Positions 7,224 through 15,150 of a stretch of DNA of 64,000 nucleotides are shown one piece after another. Source of the stretch: Arthrobacter sp. 135MFCol5.1. Lineage in GTDB: Bacteria > Actinomycetota > Actinomycetes > Actinomycetales > Micrococcaceae. The notes beneath the pieces were generated by a model, which was given only the letters and a program-made list of their open reading frames with translations, did not search any database and had not been told where the DNA came from. The translations under genes were made by a program, and so were the position numbers. How positions within the stretch are numbered: the first letter of the stretch is position 1; every line of letters starts with the position of its first letter. The stretch covers positions 371,728-435,727 of the forward strand of contig NZ_KB895453.1 in assembly GCF_000374865.1 (NCBI RefSeq), written 5' to 3'.

Positions 7224-7269
7224 TTGACACCTCCATACTGGCGGACTAACGTACAACCAAATGGTTGTA
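7224..7269 (+). promoter_or_regulatory. Promoter and ArsR operator of the ArsR/SRPBCC pair (leaderless start)
   Basis: TTGACA (7224-7229) and TAACGT (7247-7252) are separated by exactly 17 bases. The expected transcription start falls on or next to the ATG at 7261, so the mRNA is probably leaderless; no Shine-Dalgarno sequence is visible. An 18-base palindrome, TACAACCA-AA-TGGTTGTA (7252-7269), covers the end of the -10 box and the start codon, as expected for an autorepressor site. Confidence 0.75.
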
Positions 7270-7593
7270 GATCAGCTCCGTGAGTCCGAACGTGACCGCC
7301 TCTTCCAGGCGTTCGCCGATTCCACCCGGCGTGACATCGTCCGCCGGGTCACGGTGGGCGAGTACACCGTGTCCGGGCTCGCGGCCTTCTACTCCATGAG
7401 TTTCGCCGCCGTCCAGAAGCATGTGGCGGTGCTGGAACGCGCATCGCTGGTCACGAAGGAAAAACGCGGAAGGGAGCAGGTTGTCCGGGGCAACCACGAA
7501 GGGCTCCAGGAAGCCCGGCGGCTGCTCGACGAATACGAAAAGATCTGGCGGCAGCGGGCCGCCAGGATGGCAGACATTCTTGCTGAAGGTTAG
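7261..7593 (+). CDS. ArsR/SmtB-family winged-helix repressor
   Basis: The 110-residue product has the ArsR fold, with FQAFADSTRRDIVRRV at the N-terminus and the recognition helix in FYSMSFAAVQKHVAVLERA. It lacks clustered Cys or His pairs, so it is not an obvious metal sensor. It belongs to the subgroup whose genes precede SRPBCC (AHSA1-like) proteins, and the next gene is one, 12 bases downstream. A palindrome over its own start codon implies autoregulation. Confidence 0.9.
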   Translation: MVVDQLRESERDRLFQAFADSTRRDIVRRVTVGEYTVSGLAAFYSMSFAAVQKHVAVLERASLVTKEKRGREQVVRGNHEGLQEARRLLDEYEKIWRQRAARMADILAEG

Positions 7594-7605
7594 GAAGGCA
7601 CGGCC

Positions 7606-8103
7606 ATGGCAGTCATCAGTATGGACAAGAACCCCGAGGCGCTCTCCCTCACGCTGGTCGCCGAGTTCGACGCCGGCGTCGAACGCGTCTGGCAGCTCTG
7701 GGAAGATCCCCGCCAGCTCGAGCGTTGGTGGGGACCACCCACCTGGCCGGCTACGTTCCACCGGCACGACTTCGTCCCCGGCGGGCGCGCAAACTACTAC
7801 ATGACCGGCCCGGAGGGCGAGAAGGCCCATGGCTGGTGGGAGTTTACGGCCATCGAGGCACCCCGGGAGCTTCAGTTCGACGACGGGTTCGCGGACAGCG
7901 ACGGAAACCCCACGGGCGACCTGGGCGTCACCCATGCGACGGTCACGCTCGAGCCGCTGGGGGAGCGGACGCGCATGACCATCCATTCCGCGTTCGAGTC
8001 CGAAGAGCAGCTGGAGAAGATGGTTGCCATGGGGATGGAGGAAGGGATGACGCTGGCCGCCGGCCAGATCGACGGCATCCTCGCAGAGCCCGCCAACATC
8101 TGA
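7606..8103 (+). CDS. SRPBCC (AHSA1/START-like) domain protein
   Basis: The 165-residue product shows the AHSA1-type SRPBCC signature: an early DAGVERVWQLWEDPRQLERW, then WWGPPTWPATFHRHDFVPGG, and a late helix with MEEGMTLAAGQIDGILAE. These proteins enclose a hydrophobic ligand pocket, and their ligands are mostly unknown. GGAAGG lies upstream of the ATG, unlike the leaderless first gene. Pairing with an ArsR regulator suggests ligand-linked control, but no substrate can be read from sequence. Confidence 0.9.
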   Translation: MAVISMDKNPEALSLTLVAEFDAGVERVWQLWEDPRQLERWWGPPTWPATFHRHDFVPGGRANYYMTGPEGEKAHGWWEFTAIEAPRELQFDDGFADSDGNPTGDLGVTHATVTLEPLGERTRMTIHSAFESEEQLEKMVAMGMEEGMTLAAGQIDGILAEPANI

Positions 8104-8148
8104 ACCTGCATCTGAACCCGGCAACCGGCAGGAACCTTGCGGCGGCGC

Positions 8149-8196
8149 CAGGTGGGCGGACGACGGCGGGACGTCCCGCCGTCGTCCGCCCACCTG
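8149..8196 (+). terminator. Perfect 48-bp palindrome, probable terminator
   Basis: Two 24-base arms (8149-8172 and 8173-8196) are exactly complementary with no unpaired spacer. The position, 46 bases after the SRPBCC stop, suits a terminator, although no T-run follows. The core GACGACGGCGGGAC recurs in other hairpins of the window. Confidence 0.7.
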
Positions 8197-8259
8197 CGGG
8201 CGTTGAACGCGCAGGCCGGCGCCGCAATACTGGAAGGCGGACCAACCTGAGGTGAGGCG

Positions 8260-8868
8260 GTGGCGGCAATGAGTGGGGGGTCGGCGGGGTTCCGGAGGCG
8301 GCTGGAGCGGGCGGCCGAAGTGCGTTCATACCGCGGTGCGGGCATCAGCGCCGAGGAAGAAGCCACGTTGGATGCCCTGGACGCTCAGGAGCGCGACAAG
8401 CGCCGGAAGGTCAGCGACGCCGCCCGCGCGGAATACCTGGTCCGCGATGCCATGGCGCAGGGCAAGTTCGACAACCTCAAGTACGCCGGCAAACCGATTC
8501 CCGGCCTTGGCGATTCCTATGATCCGGACTGGTGGGTCAAGGGGCTGATCCAGCGGGAGAATATCAGCGGCCTGGGGCCGGCAGCCATCCTGCTCCGCGC
8601 TGAGGATGCCCACCTTGATGCGACTCTCGACGCCCTGTCCACGGAGCAGCAGGTCCGGGACCTCCTGCAGGACTTCAACAAGCGGGTTGTCGATGCACGC
8701 CGGCAATTGCAGGGCGGTCCGCCGGTCATTACGAAGACGCGGGACGTAGAAGTGGAACTGGACCGCTGGCGGAACCGCCGGGCAGCGCGCGTTGTGGAAG
8801 TACCCGCGGAGCCGGAGCCTGTGCGTTCCTGGTGGCAGCGGCTGTGGAAAGGGCCCGGCCGGGGCTAG
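8260..8868 (+). CDS. DnaJ homologue subfamily C member 28-like protein (DUF1992)
   Basis: The 202-residue protein contains the DUF1992 core: YLVRDAMAQGKFDNLKYAGK, then PIPGLGDSYDPDWWVKGLI, and later VVDARRQLQGGPPV. No J domain is visible. Bacterial members of this family are uncharacterised and the human namesake is only loosely related. A GTG start at 8260 preceded by GAGGTGAGG is used; an ATG nine bases later is also plausible. It stands alone between a terminator and the convergent penicillin-binding protein gene. Confidence 0.85.
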   Translation: MAAMSGGSAGFRRRLERAAEVRSYRGAGISAEEEATLDALDAQERDKRRKVSDAARAEYLVRDAMAQGKFDNLKYAGKPIPGLGDSYDPDWWVKGLIQRENISGLGPAAILLRAEDAHLDATLDALSTEQQVRDLLQDFNKRVVDARRQLQGGPPVITKTRDVEVELDRWRNRRAARVVEVPAEPEPVRSWWQRLWKGPGRG

Positions 8869-8933
8869 CGCAATTTGCGGCGCAGGCCGATCCCGCGCTG
8901 GTATCAGGGCTTCGGGTACCAGGGACTCGGGTA

Positions 8934-11105
8934 TTAGGGCTTCGGTGTCGGATTTGGGCCAATCATCGATGCTGGCGGCGGAGCGAACGGTGCTGCGGGA
9001 TACAGGGCCGCCACCTTGAGCATGTAGTTGGCCCACTGCGGCCCGGCAATCATGTAACCGTCCAGGCTGGGATAGAACGTGCCGTTGATGGTGACGTTCT
9101 GGCCGGCACGCGTCTGGCCTCCCAGGGCATCCCCAAAGAAGGACGCGGTGACCAGGCCGGTGGTGTAGCCCACCACCCAGGTGGAGCCATTATTGTTCGA
9201 CGTTCCGGTCTTGGCTGCGGTGGGGAACTTGTCCTGCACCTTCGGGTTGATCCACACGCCTGATCCCCGCTTCAAAACGTCCTGCAGCACCGAGTTCACG
9301 CCACGGGCCACATCAGGCTTGACGGCGTCACGGCAGTCCGGGGCCGGTACGGGAAGTTTCGCGCCCGCGCCATCAGTGACCTCCACCAGGGCGATGGGCG
9401 TGCAATAGCGGCCCTCGGTGGCGAAGGTGGCAAAAGCGTTCGCAAGGGTCAGGGGTGCGACTCCTGTGCCGCCCAGCAAGTTGCCCAGCTGGTGCATGTT
9501 GACCGGGGTGCTGTCCAGTCCGCTATGCAGGCCCACCGAGTCCACCATCTTCTGGATGCCACAGAAGTCGAGCTGTGCTGCCGAGGCGAACGTGGCGGTG
9601 TTGATCGAGTTGTAGAGGCCGAAATTGACAGGCATTGGCCGGTAGAAGCCGTCCTCTGCGTTCTGCAGGTCGTCCGCCGCGCCGAGCGTGGGATTGTTCT
9701 GCGCTGTGTCATAGGCGCCCAGTACTTTGCCGCAGCTGTCCTTCCACGGGAAGTCGAGGGGATAGACCCGGCGTGACGCGTCCACCACCGCGGTAAGGGC
9801 CTTCCCCTCGTTCAGCCACTCGGCAAACGTGAACGGCTTCATGGTCGATCCCGGCTGGAACCCGCCTGCCCCGTTGAGGTCGTTCCCCTGCGCGTCCTTG
9901 GCGTCCACGTTAAAATTCAGGTTCGTGTCGAACTTGCCCGGTTGTGGAAGGAACACCGTGTTCTGGGCCATCGCCAGGATCTTGCCGGTGCCCGGCTGGA
10001 TGCTCACCAGGGATGCGGCCCAGCGGTCCGGGTTGGCGCCTGCCGTCCCGTCCACCTGTGCCTGGGCCGCAGCTTGGAGCCTGCTGTCCAGGGTGGTAAC
10101 GATCGTGAGTCCGCCCCGGTACAACCGCCGCTCCCGCTCGGCCTCGCTTTGCCCGAACGCGGGATTGTCCAGGATCAAGTGGGAAATGTAATCGCAGAAG
10201 TACGGCGCCAGGGCGGCATTGGCGCACCCCTGTTCCGGGGGCGTGATCTTCAATTCGATGGGAGCGGCCACCGCCTCGTCATGCTGGGCCTGGGTGATCT
10301 TGCCCAGGCGCAACATTTCGGACAGGACCTGGTTCCGGCGTACTGCCGAGTTGTCCGGATGGGTGGCCGGATTGTAGAACGTGGGGCTGTTCACCAGCCC
10401 GGCCAGCAGGGCCGCCTGCGGCAGGGTAAGGTCCTTTGCCGTGGTGCTGAAGAAGTAGCGGGCCGCCGCCTCGATCCCGTACGCGTTGCTGCTGAAGAAG
10501 ACGATGTTCAGGTAGCCCTCAAGGATCTGGTTCTTGGTGTACTTCTTCTCGAGGGCGATGGCCAGCTTCATCTCCCGCAGCTTGTCGCCCAGGTTCTTCT
10601 GCCCGCTCAGGACCACCGCATCCGGCCTGTCCTGTGAAAGCTGGGACTCATTGAGGACATTCGTGACGTACTGCTGGGTGATGGTTGACGCCCCTTGCTC
10701 GCCGCCTTTGGTCAGGTTGGAAAACAGTGCGCGGAGGATGCCCTGCGGATCCACCCCGGCATGCTCGTAGAACCTGCTGTCCTCGATCGAAACAATGGCG
10801 TCCTTGATGAAGGGTGACATCTGGTCCAGTGGCACCCGAACGCGGTTCTCCGCATAGAGGGTCGCGATCGGCTGGCCGTCGGCGCTCAGGACCCTGGTGG
10901 CTTGTGACGGCGGCTGCACCGTCAGTTCCGCAGGCAGGTTGTCAAAGAATCCAATGGAGGAGCTGACGCCGAGGCCCGCGGCTGCCACTGCCGGGACCAC
11001 CAGGCTGGCAGCCAATACGCCACACAGGATGCTGGCTGCAATGAACCCCACGAGCCGTCCCACGGCTGCGCCAAATCCATGCCTGCGCTTCCGCTTCTTC
11101 GCCAT
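8934..11105 (-). CDS. Class A penicillin-binding protein (bifunctional transglycosylase/transpeptidase)
   Basis: The enzyme polymerises lipid II and cross-links peptidoglycan outside the membrane. Of 723 residues, a basic cytoplasmic start and one membrane segment (about 15-45) precede a GT51 domain whose catalytic Glu is E108 in SIEDSRFYEHAGVD. The transpeptidase domain shows SxxK (S420-T-M-K423), SxN (S500-I-N502) and KTG (K632-T-G). The tail is short and Pro-rich. It is monocistronic and convergent with the DUF1992 gene. Which ponA/pbp1 paralogue it represents cannot be told from this window. Confidence 0.95.
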   Translation of the reverse strand: MAKKRKRRHGFGAAVGRLVGFIAASILCGVLAASLVVPAVAAAGLGVSSSIGFFDNLPAELTVQPPSQATRVLSADGQPIATLYAENRVRVPLDQMSPFIKDAIVSIEDSRFYEHAGVDPQGILRALFSNLTKGGEQGASTITQQYVTNVLNESQLSQDRPDAVVLSGQKNLGDKLREMKLAIALEKKYTKNQILEGYLNIVFFSSNAYGIEAAARYFFSTTAKDLTLPQAALLAGLVNSPTFYNPATHPDNSAVRRNQVLSEMLRLGKITQAQHDEAVAAPIELKITPPEQGCANAALAPYFCDYISHLILDNPAFGQSEAERERRLYRGGLTIVTTLDSRLQAAAQAQVDGTAGANPDRWAASLVSIQPGTGKILAMAQNTVFLPQPGKFDTNLNFNVDAKDAQGNDLNGAGGFQPGSTMKPFTFAEWLNEGKALTAVVDASRRVYPLDFPWKDSCGKVLGAYDTAQNNPTLGAADDLQNAEDGFYRPMPVNFGLYNSINTATFASAAQLDFCGIQKMVDSVGLHSGLDSTPVNMHQLGNLLGGTGVAPLTLANAFATFATEGRYCTPIALVEVTDGAGAKLPVPAPDCRDAVKPDVARGVNSVLQDVLKRGSGVWINPKVQDKFPTAAKTGTSNNNGSTWVVGYTTGLVTASFFGDALGGQTRAGQNVTINGTFYPSLDGYMIAGPQWANYMLKVAALYPAAPFAPPPASMIGPNPTPKP

Positions 11106-11201
11106 TCCTCAGCCCTCGTGCTCCAGGGTGTGATCAGGATACGCCGCCGGCCACCGCCGTAACAGAGGCCTGACGGTCAGGATTTGGTCACGGCAAAGGT
11201 C

Positions 11202-11242
11202 TTGACCAGCGATAGTTACCGACATATCGTTAACTATCGCTG
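11202..11242 (+). promoter_or_regulatory. Promoter and PadR operator
   Basis: TTGACC (11202-11207) and TATCGT (11225-11230) are 17 bases apart. CAGCGATAGTTA (11207-11218) and TAACTATCGCTG (11231-11242) form a perfect 12-base inverted repeat with a 12-base spacer that brackets the -10 box. The arrangement is what an autoregulating PadR repressor would need. Confidence 0.7.
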
Positions 11243-11284
11243 AAGTAATCAGCGAGATACCTGAAGTGAAAGGACGATGCCGCT

Positions 11285-11911
11285 ATGAAAGGCATATTCG
11301 ACGACAAGCACCCCGGCCCGGAGTTCGCCAAAGGCCGCTTCGAGCGGGGGAGGGCCCGCAAGGGGCCGCACGGGCACCGTGGGCCGGGGTTTGGGCCCGG
11401 CTTCGGACCCGGTTTTGGACCCGGTTTTGGCCCGGGCTTTGGTCCCGGGTTCGGTCCCGGTTTTGGCCGCGGCGGCCGGCGCGCCAGCCGGGGGGATGTC
11501 CGCGCGGCCATCCTCTCCCTCCTGGCCGAGGCGCCATCCAACGGGTACGGACTGATCAAGACCATTGCCACGAAGACCGGTGGGATGTGGCGGCCCAGCC
11601 CCGGATCGATCTACCCCACCCTCCAGCAACTGGTGGACGAAGGCCTGATCGAGGCGCTCAGCGAAGGCCGGGGAACAGAGTTCGCGCTCACCGATGCGGG
11701 CAGGGCCTATGTGGCAGAGCATGCAGAGGAGATGGAAAACGCCTGGAATGCAGAGCCCGACAGTGCAGACCGGGACTTCCACGAGAGCATTGGAAAGCTA
11801 ATGGGTGCCATCCATCAATTCCGCGCGGGTGTGACCGGGGAACAGCGCGCTGCAGCTGTCGCAAAGATGGATGAAACGCGCCGGGCCCTCTACAAGATCC
11901 TTGCTGACTAG
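11285..11911 (+). CDS. PadR-family transcriptional regulator with GFGP-repeat N-terminal tail
   Basis: The winged helix spans about residues 68-140, with RGDVRAAILSLLAEAPSNGY, a recognition region in WRPSPGSIYPTLQQLVDEGL, and a coiled C-terminal helix. Residues 35-62 are seven GFGP/GFGR units in a Gly/Pro/Phe tail preceded by basic residues, much longer than the usual PadR start. AAAGGA precedes the ATG. A dyad over the promoter suggests autorepression. It is monocistronic and convergent with the ammonium transporter. The inducer is unknown; PadR proteins commonly sense phenolics or drugs. Confidence 0.9.
   Translation: MKGIFDDKHPGPEFAKGRFERGRARKGPHGHRGPGFGPGFGPGFGPGFGPGFGPGFGPGFGRGGRRASRGDVRAAILSLLAEAPSNGYGLIKTIATKTGGMWRPSPGSIYPTLQQLVDEGLIEALSEGRGTEFALTDAGRAYVAEHAEEMENAWNAEPDSADRDFHESIGKLMGAIHQFRAGVTGEQRAAAVAKMDETRRALYKILAD
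11387..11470 (+). repeat. Seven 12-bp tandem units encoding GFGP
   Basis: In-frame 12-base units of the type GGTTTTGGACCC, with silent variation between copies, encode residues 35-62 of the PadR protein. Unit length and frame are strictly kept, so the repeat is selected at the protein level. It may vary in copy number between strains. Confidence 0.9.
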
Positions 11912-11962
11912 CAGCTCCAGGCGGTCCGGGCCGGCAGGCGCCGGCTGCGCCCGGCCGCAGGT

Positions 11963-11983
11963 CCCGGGAACAGAGTTCCCGGG
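11963..11983. terminator. Hairpin between convergent padR and amt genes
   Basis: CCCGGGAAC and GTTCCCGGG pair around a three-base loop, between the stop of the PadR gene and the stop of the ammonium transporter gene. There is no T-run, so it is a probable bidirectional terminator of the GC-rich type. Confidence 0.55.
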
Positions 11984-11991
11984 CGGAGAAG

Positions 11992-13341
11992 CTAAGCGAA
12001 CGCGTCTTCCTTGGCGGGCACCCCGGCCTCGGCTGGTGCAGCGGCTTTGGCCGGGCCCGCGGCGGCGTGGGCAGCGTGGTGGTTCAGCATGTGGCCCAGG
12101 GCGCTGAAGCCCGAGCCCATTTCTCCGAAGGCGTAGGCCGTTTCCGCATGCTCGGACAGGTCCACGCCGGCGGTCTCAGCTTCATGGCTGACACGGAACC
12201 CCACCGTCTTGTTGATGACCAGGCCAATGATTGCCGTCCCGATTCCGGACAGCAGCAGGGTAATGACGACGGCGGCCGCCTGGGCCACCAGCTGCTGGAT
12301 GCCGCCGCCGTAGAAGAGTCCGCCTCCTTGGCCGTTTACGGGCAGGGCAATGAATCCCAGCGCCAAGGTGCCGATGAGGCCCGCGCCCAGGTGGACTCCC
12401 ACGACGTCCAGCGAATCATCGAGGCCGAAGCGGTACTTGAGGTCCACGAACACGCAGCAGGCAACCCCGGCAACGAGGCCCAGTCCTACGGCCGCGAGCG
12501 GGCTGATGTTTGCGCAGGACGGCGTGATGGCGACCAAGCCGGCAACCACGCCGGAGGCGGCGCCCAGGGAGGTCGGGTGCCCGTGGCGGACCTTCTCGGT
12601 CACCAGCCAGCTCAGCATCGCCGCGGCGGGGGCTATCAGGGTGTTGACCCAGATAAGCCCGGCCTGCTCCACGCTGGTTGCGGCGCCGCCATTGAAGCCA
12701 AACCAGCCGAACCACAGGATTGCTGCGCCCAGCATGATGAACGGGATGTTGTGCGGTCGGTGGTTGGGGTCCTTCGCGAAGCCGTGCCGCTGGCCAACGA
12801 TGATGGCGAGCACCAGGGCGGCCGTGCCGGAGCTGATTTCCACCACCGCGCCGCCGGCGAAGTCGATGACCTGGCCGAAGATTGCCGTGACGGCGCCGCC
12901 TGCACTCATCAGGCCGCCGCCCCAGATCATGTAGGCGAGGGGGCAGTAGATCACCGTGATCCAGACGGGCACGAAGAGGGCCCAGGCACTGAATTTGGCG
13001 CGGTCGGCGATGGCACCGCTGATCAAAGCCACGGTGATGATGGCAAAAGTGGCGCTGTACCCGGCCTTGAGCAGGTCCGGGGACCCAATGAGGTTCTGCA
13101 GGCCGAAGCTGGTGAAGGGGTTGCCGAAGACTCCCAGCACACCGTCGCCGGTGGTCATGGAGTAACCCCACAGGACCCAGACCACGCCGACGATGCCGGC
13201 AGAGATGAAGCTCATCATGATCATGTTCAGGGCGGCCTTGGCGCGGGTCATGCCGCCGTAGAAGAGGCCAAGGCCAGGAGTCATCAGCAGTACCATCGCG
13301 GCTGAAATCATCAGCCAGACGTGTTGGGCAGTGATTTCCAC
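11992..13341 (-). CDS. amt: Ammonium transporter
   Basis: The 449-residue polytopic protein takes up ammonium across the cytoplasmic membrane. It starts VEITAQHVWLMISAAMVLLM and has the Amt features FYGGMTRAKAALNM, a central HxPHNIPF-type segment (PNHRPHNIPFIMLGA) and a DDSLDVVGVHLGAG motif. The GTG at 13341 is used because AAGGGA lies upstream and the family begins there; the longer frame adds unrelated residues. No glnK or glnD follows in this window. Two GlnR-like boxes upstream point to nitrogen control. Confidence 0.95.
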   Translation of the reverse strand: MEITAQHVWLMISAAMVLLMTPGLGLFYGGMTRAKAALNMIMMSFISAGIVGVVWVLWGYSMTTGDGVLGVFGNPFTSFGLQNLIGSPDLLKAGYSATFAIITVALISGAIADRAKFSAWALFVPVWITVIYCPLAYMIWGGGLMSAGGAVTAIFGQVIDFAGGAVVEISSGTAALVLAIIVGQRHGFAKDPNHRPHNIPFIMLGAAILWFGWFGFNGGAATSVEQAGLIWVNTLIAPAAAMLSWLVTEKVRHGHPTSLGAASGVVAGLVAITPSCANISPLAAVGLGLVAGVACCVFVDLKYRFGLDDSLDVVGVHLGAGLIGTLALGFIALPVNGQGGGLFYGGGIQQLVAQAAAVVITLLLSGIGTAIIGLVINKTVGFRVSHEAETAGVDLSEHAETAYAFGEMGSGFSALGHMLNHHAAHAAAGPAKAAAPAEAGVPAKEDAFA

Positions 13342-13666
13342 TGGTGGGTCCCTTCGCAGCGTGAACGTTGTGCGGGGCCCTTTTGGCCCCGCGGCATTTC
13401 CCCCGCGGTCCATTTTTCGTGCCGCGTGTTTCAGCCAGTGCCGCTTAAAGTTGCGGCCGCGTTACACAAATCGCTCCTGCGTGAAGTTCACGTATCAGCC
13501 ATGTTTCAGGAATGTAAACGCGCCCCCACCGTGAGGAATCGTCCTGGCCGCCGGACCCCGCGATGCTGCGGACTTCGCGGGGTTTCCGGCTGCTCCAGGG
13601 GTGAGAATCCGCCGTCGTGCGTCTTTTCGCCTTATGTTTCGGCGCCGTGAACGGCGATTCGCCCGT
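13342..13666. other. 325-base intergenic region upstream of amt
   Basis: On the amt side it holds an 8-bp hairpin (GCGGGGCC and GGCCCCGC, 13372-13392) inside the presumed leader and two GlnR-like boxes. Next to the nitrilase stop a GC-rich dyad (CCCCGCG at 13556-13562 and CGCGGGG at 13576-13582) may terminate the nitrilase transcript. No gene is supported. Confidence 0.6.
13450..13518 (-). promoter_or_regulatory. Two GlnR-type boxes upstream of amt
   Basis: On the minus strand GTAAC-GCGGCC-GCAAC (13450-13465) and TTTAC-ATTCCT-GAAAC (13503-13518) fit the actinobacterial GlnR pattern gTnAC-n6-GnAAC. Their centres are 53 bases apart, about five helical turns, and they lie 110-180 bases before the amt start. 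They suggest activation under nitrogen limitation. Confidence 0.6.
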
Positions 13667-14461
13667 TCAGAAGCTGCGGGCGTTGGCCAGGACCGGCAGC
13701 GTGGCGCGTACGGAGTCCACGGACGCCGGATCGATGTCGACGACGGCGAGTTCAGGTTTTCCGCCGAGTGACACCACGGCGGTACCCAGGGGAGTGACGA
13801 CGGCGCTGTGCCCGATTCCGGTGGGCGCCGCACCTGCGGGGCCTGCGCCGATGGTTTCGGGATCGCCCTGGCCGCACGCAACCACGAACGTGGTGCTGTC
13901 CAGTGCCCGGGCACGCACCAGCAGGTCCCACTGCTCGGCCTTGCCCTCGCCGGCTCCCCAGGAAGCGCACACAATGTTGACGTGTGCTCCCGCGTTGGCG
14001 TTGGCCGTGAACAGGGCCGGGAAACGGACGTCGTAGCAGGTGGCCAGGCCGAACACGGTGCCGTCGAGCTCGAACGTTACCGGCGCCTGCCCGGCGTCCA
14101 CCGTCTTGGATTCGGTGAAGCCGAATGCGTCAAAAAGGTGGACCTTGTCGTAGGACGCCTCCACGGAGGGGCCGGTGACCAGCAGCGTGTTGCGGACGCG
14201 CCCTTCCGCGCCGGGGGTGAACATGCCTGCCACGATGGTGATGTCCAGGTCTTTGGCGACGCGGCGCACCTCGCCTGCCCAAGGGCCGTCAAGTGGTTCG
14301 GCAATGTCTTTCAACGAGTTCCCAAAGGCCCGCATGGCCGCCTCCGGGAAGACCACCAACTGTGCGCCGGCGTTTTTCGCCTGGGCCGCGTAGTCCCTGA
14401 TGATGCCGAGGTTGGCCGCGGTGTCGGCGCTGCTGATGATTTGGGCGATGGCGATACGCAT
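13667..14461 (-). CDS. Carbon-nitrogen hydrolase (nitrilase superfamily amidase)
   Basis: The 264-residue enzyme carries the catalytic triad E40 (FPEAAM), K106 (YDKVHLF) and C142 (ATCYDVRFP), so it should hydrolyse an amide or nitrile. It resembles the deaminated-glutathione-amidase and predicted-amidohydrolase branch rather than true nitrilases. The ATG at 14461 is preferred over an upstream in-frame start because the family begins at MRIAIAQ. The gene is divergent from a GntR regulator, whose operator lies between the two starts. The substrate is unknown. Confidence 0.9.
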   Translation of the reverse strand: MRIAIAQIISSADTAANLGIIRDYAAQAKNAGAQLVVFPEAAMRAFGNSLKDIAEPLDGPWAGEVRRVAKDLDITIVAGMFTPGAEGRVRNTLLVTGPSVEASYDKVHLFDAFGFTESKTVDAGQAPVTFELDGTVFGLATCYDVRFPALFTANANAGAHVNIVCASWGAGEGKAEQWDLLVRARALDSTTFVVACGQGDPETIGAGPAGAAPTGIGHSAVVTPLGTAVVSLGGKPELAVVDIDPASVDSVRATLPVLANARSF

Positions 14462-14479
14462 GGAAGATCTCCGATCTGT

Positions 14480-14496
14480 TGTATACATAATGTATG
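14480..14496. promoter_or_regulatory. GntR operator between nitrilase and gntR
   Basis: TGTATACA (14480-14487) is a perfect palindrome and overlaps a second dyad ATACAT-A-ATGTAT (14483-14495) that covers the GntR start codon. The same core recurs upstream of the MFS and DUF2848 genes at 16611. Confidence 0.65.
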
Positions 14497-15150
14497 GTAA
14501 AAATTTCGGGTTCGGCCGCTTCGGGCCGCGAAAAGGCGTACGCCTACCTGCGCGAGAACGTCCTGACGGACCCGGAACTGCAAGGCCGCTTCCTCAACGA
14601 ACAGGAGCTTGCGGCGGACATCGGGGTGTCCCGCACTCCGGTGCGCGAGGCGCTGTTGCTTCTGGTTTCCGACGGGCTGGTGGAGCTTATTCCGCAACGG
14701 GGCGCCTACGTTCCGGTGGTCACCGGCCGGGAGATTTCCGAGCTGATGGAACTTCGCGGCGTGCTGGAAAGCCATGCGGCCAAGCTTGTCATTGACGAAC
14801 ACCGGGTGCCCGCCAAGCAAATGCAGGACACCCTGCGGCAGCAGGCGCAGATTCCGGACAACGATGAACCGGACGATGCCCGCGAATTCATCCGCCTGGA
14901 CACGCTCTTCCATCAGCAGCTCATCGACGCCGCCGGAAACGAACTCATTTCCCGAACGTACAGCAAGCTGCATGTCCGCCAGGTCCTGGTGGGCGTTGCC
15001 GCACTGTTCCGCACCGGAGGCAGGCGCGAGGCGGTGTGCGCCGAACACCAGGACATCCTCGATGCCCTGGTGGCCGGCGATTCCGCACGTGCCAAAGAGG
15101 CTATCGACCATCACCTCGCGGTGACTCGGGACATCCTCCTGCGGAGCTGA
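14494..15150 (+). CDS. GntR-family regulator (FCD subfamily)
   Basis: The 218-residue protein has an N-terminal winged helix with NEQELAADIGVSRTPVREAL and a C-terminal FCD ligand-binding domain with ELRGVLESHAAKL, LDTLFHQQLIDAAGN and a late AIDHHL histidine motif typical of metal-binding FCD domains. No Shine-Dalgarno sequence is seen; TATACA at 14482-14487 is correctly placed for a leaderless transcript. It probably represses itself, the nitrilase and the MFS/DUF2848 pair, whose promoters share the palindrome. Confidence 0.9.
   Translation: MVKISGSAASGREKAYAYLRENVLTDPELQGRFLNEQELAADIGVSRTPVREALLLLVSDGLVELIPQRGAYVPVVTGREISELMELRGVLESHAAKLVIDEHRVPAKQMQDTLRQQAQIPDNDEPDDAREFIRLDTLFHQQLIDAAGNELISRTYSKLHVRQVLVGVAALFRTGGRREAVCAEHQDILDALVAGDSARAKEAIDHHLAVTRDILLRS

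Noticed and set aside
11387..11470. 12-bp repeats as a possible CRISPR or minisatellite
   Set aside because: There are no spacers, and the units are in frame and encode GFGP in a PadR protein.
12067..13305. 412-codon plus-strand frame opposite the ammonium transporter gene
   Set aside because: The product is His/Gly/Asp-rich low-complexity sequence without domain structure; the opposite strand encodes a clear Amt protein.
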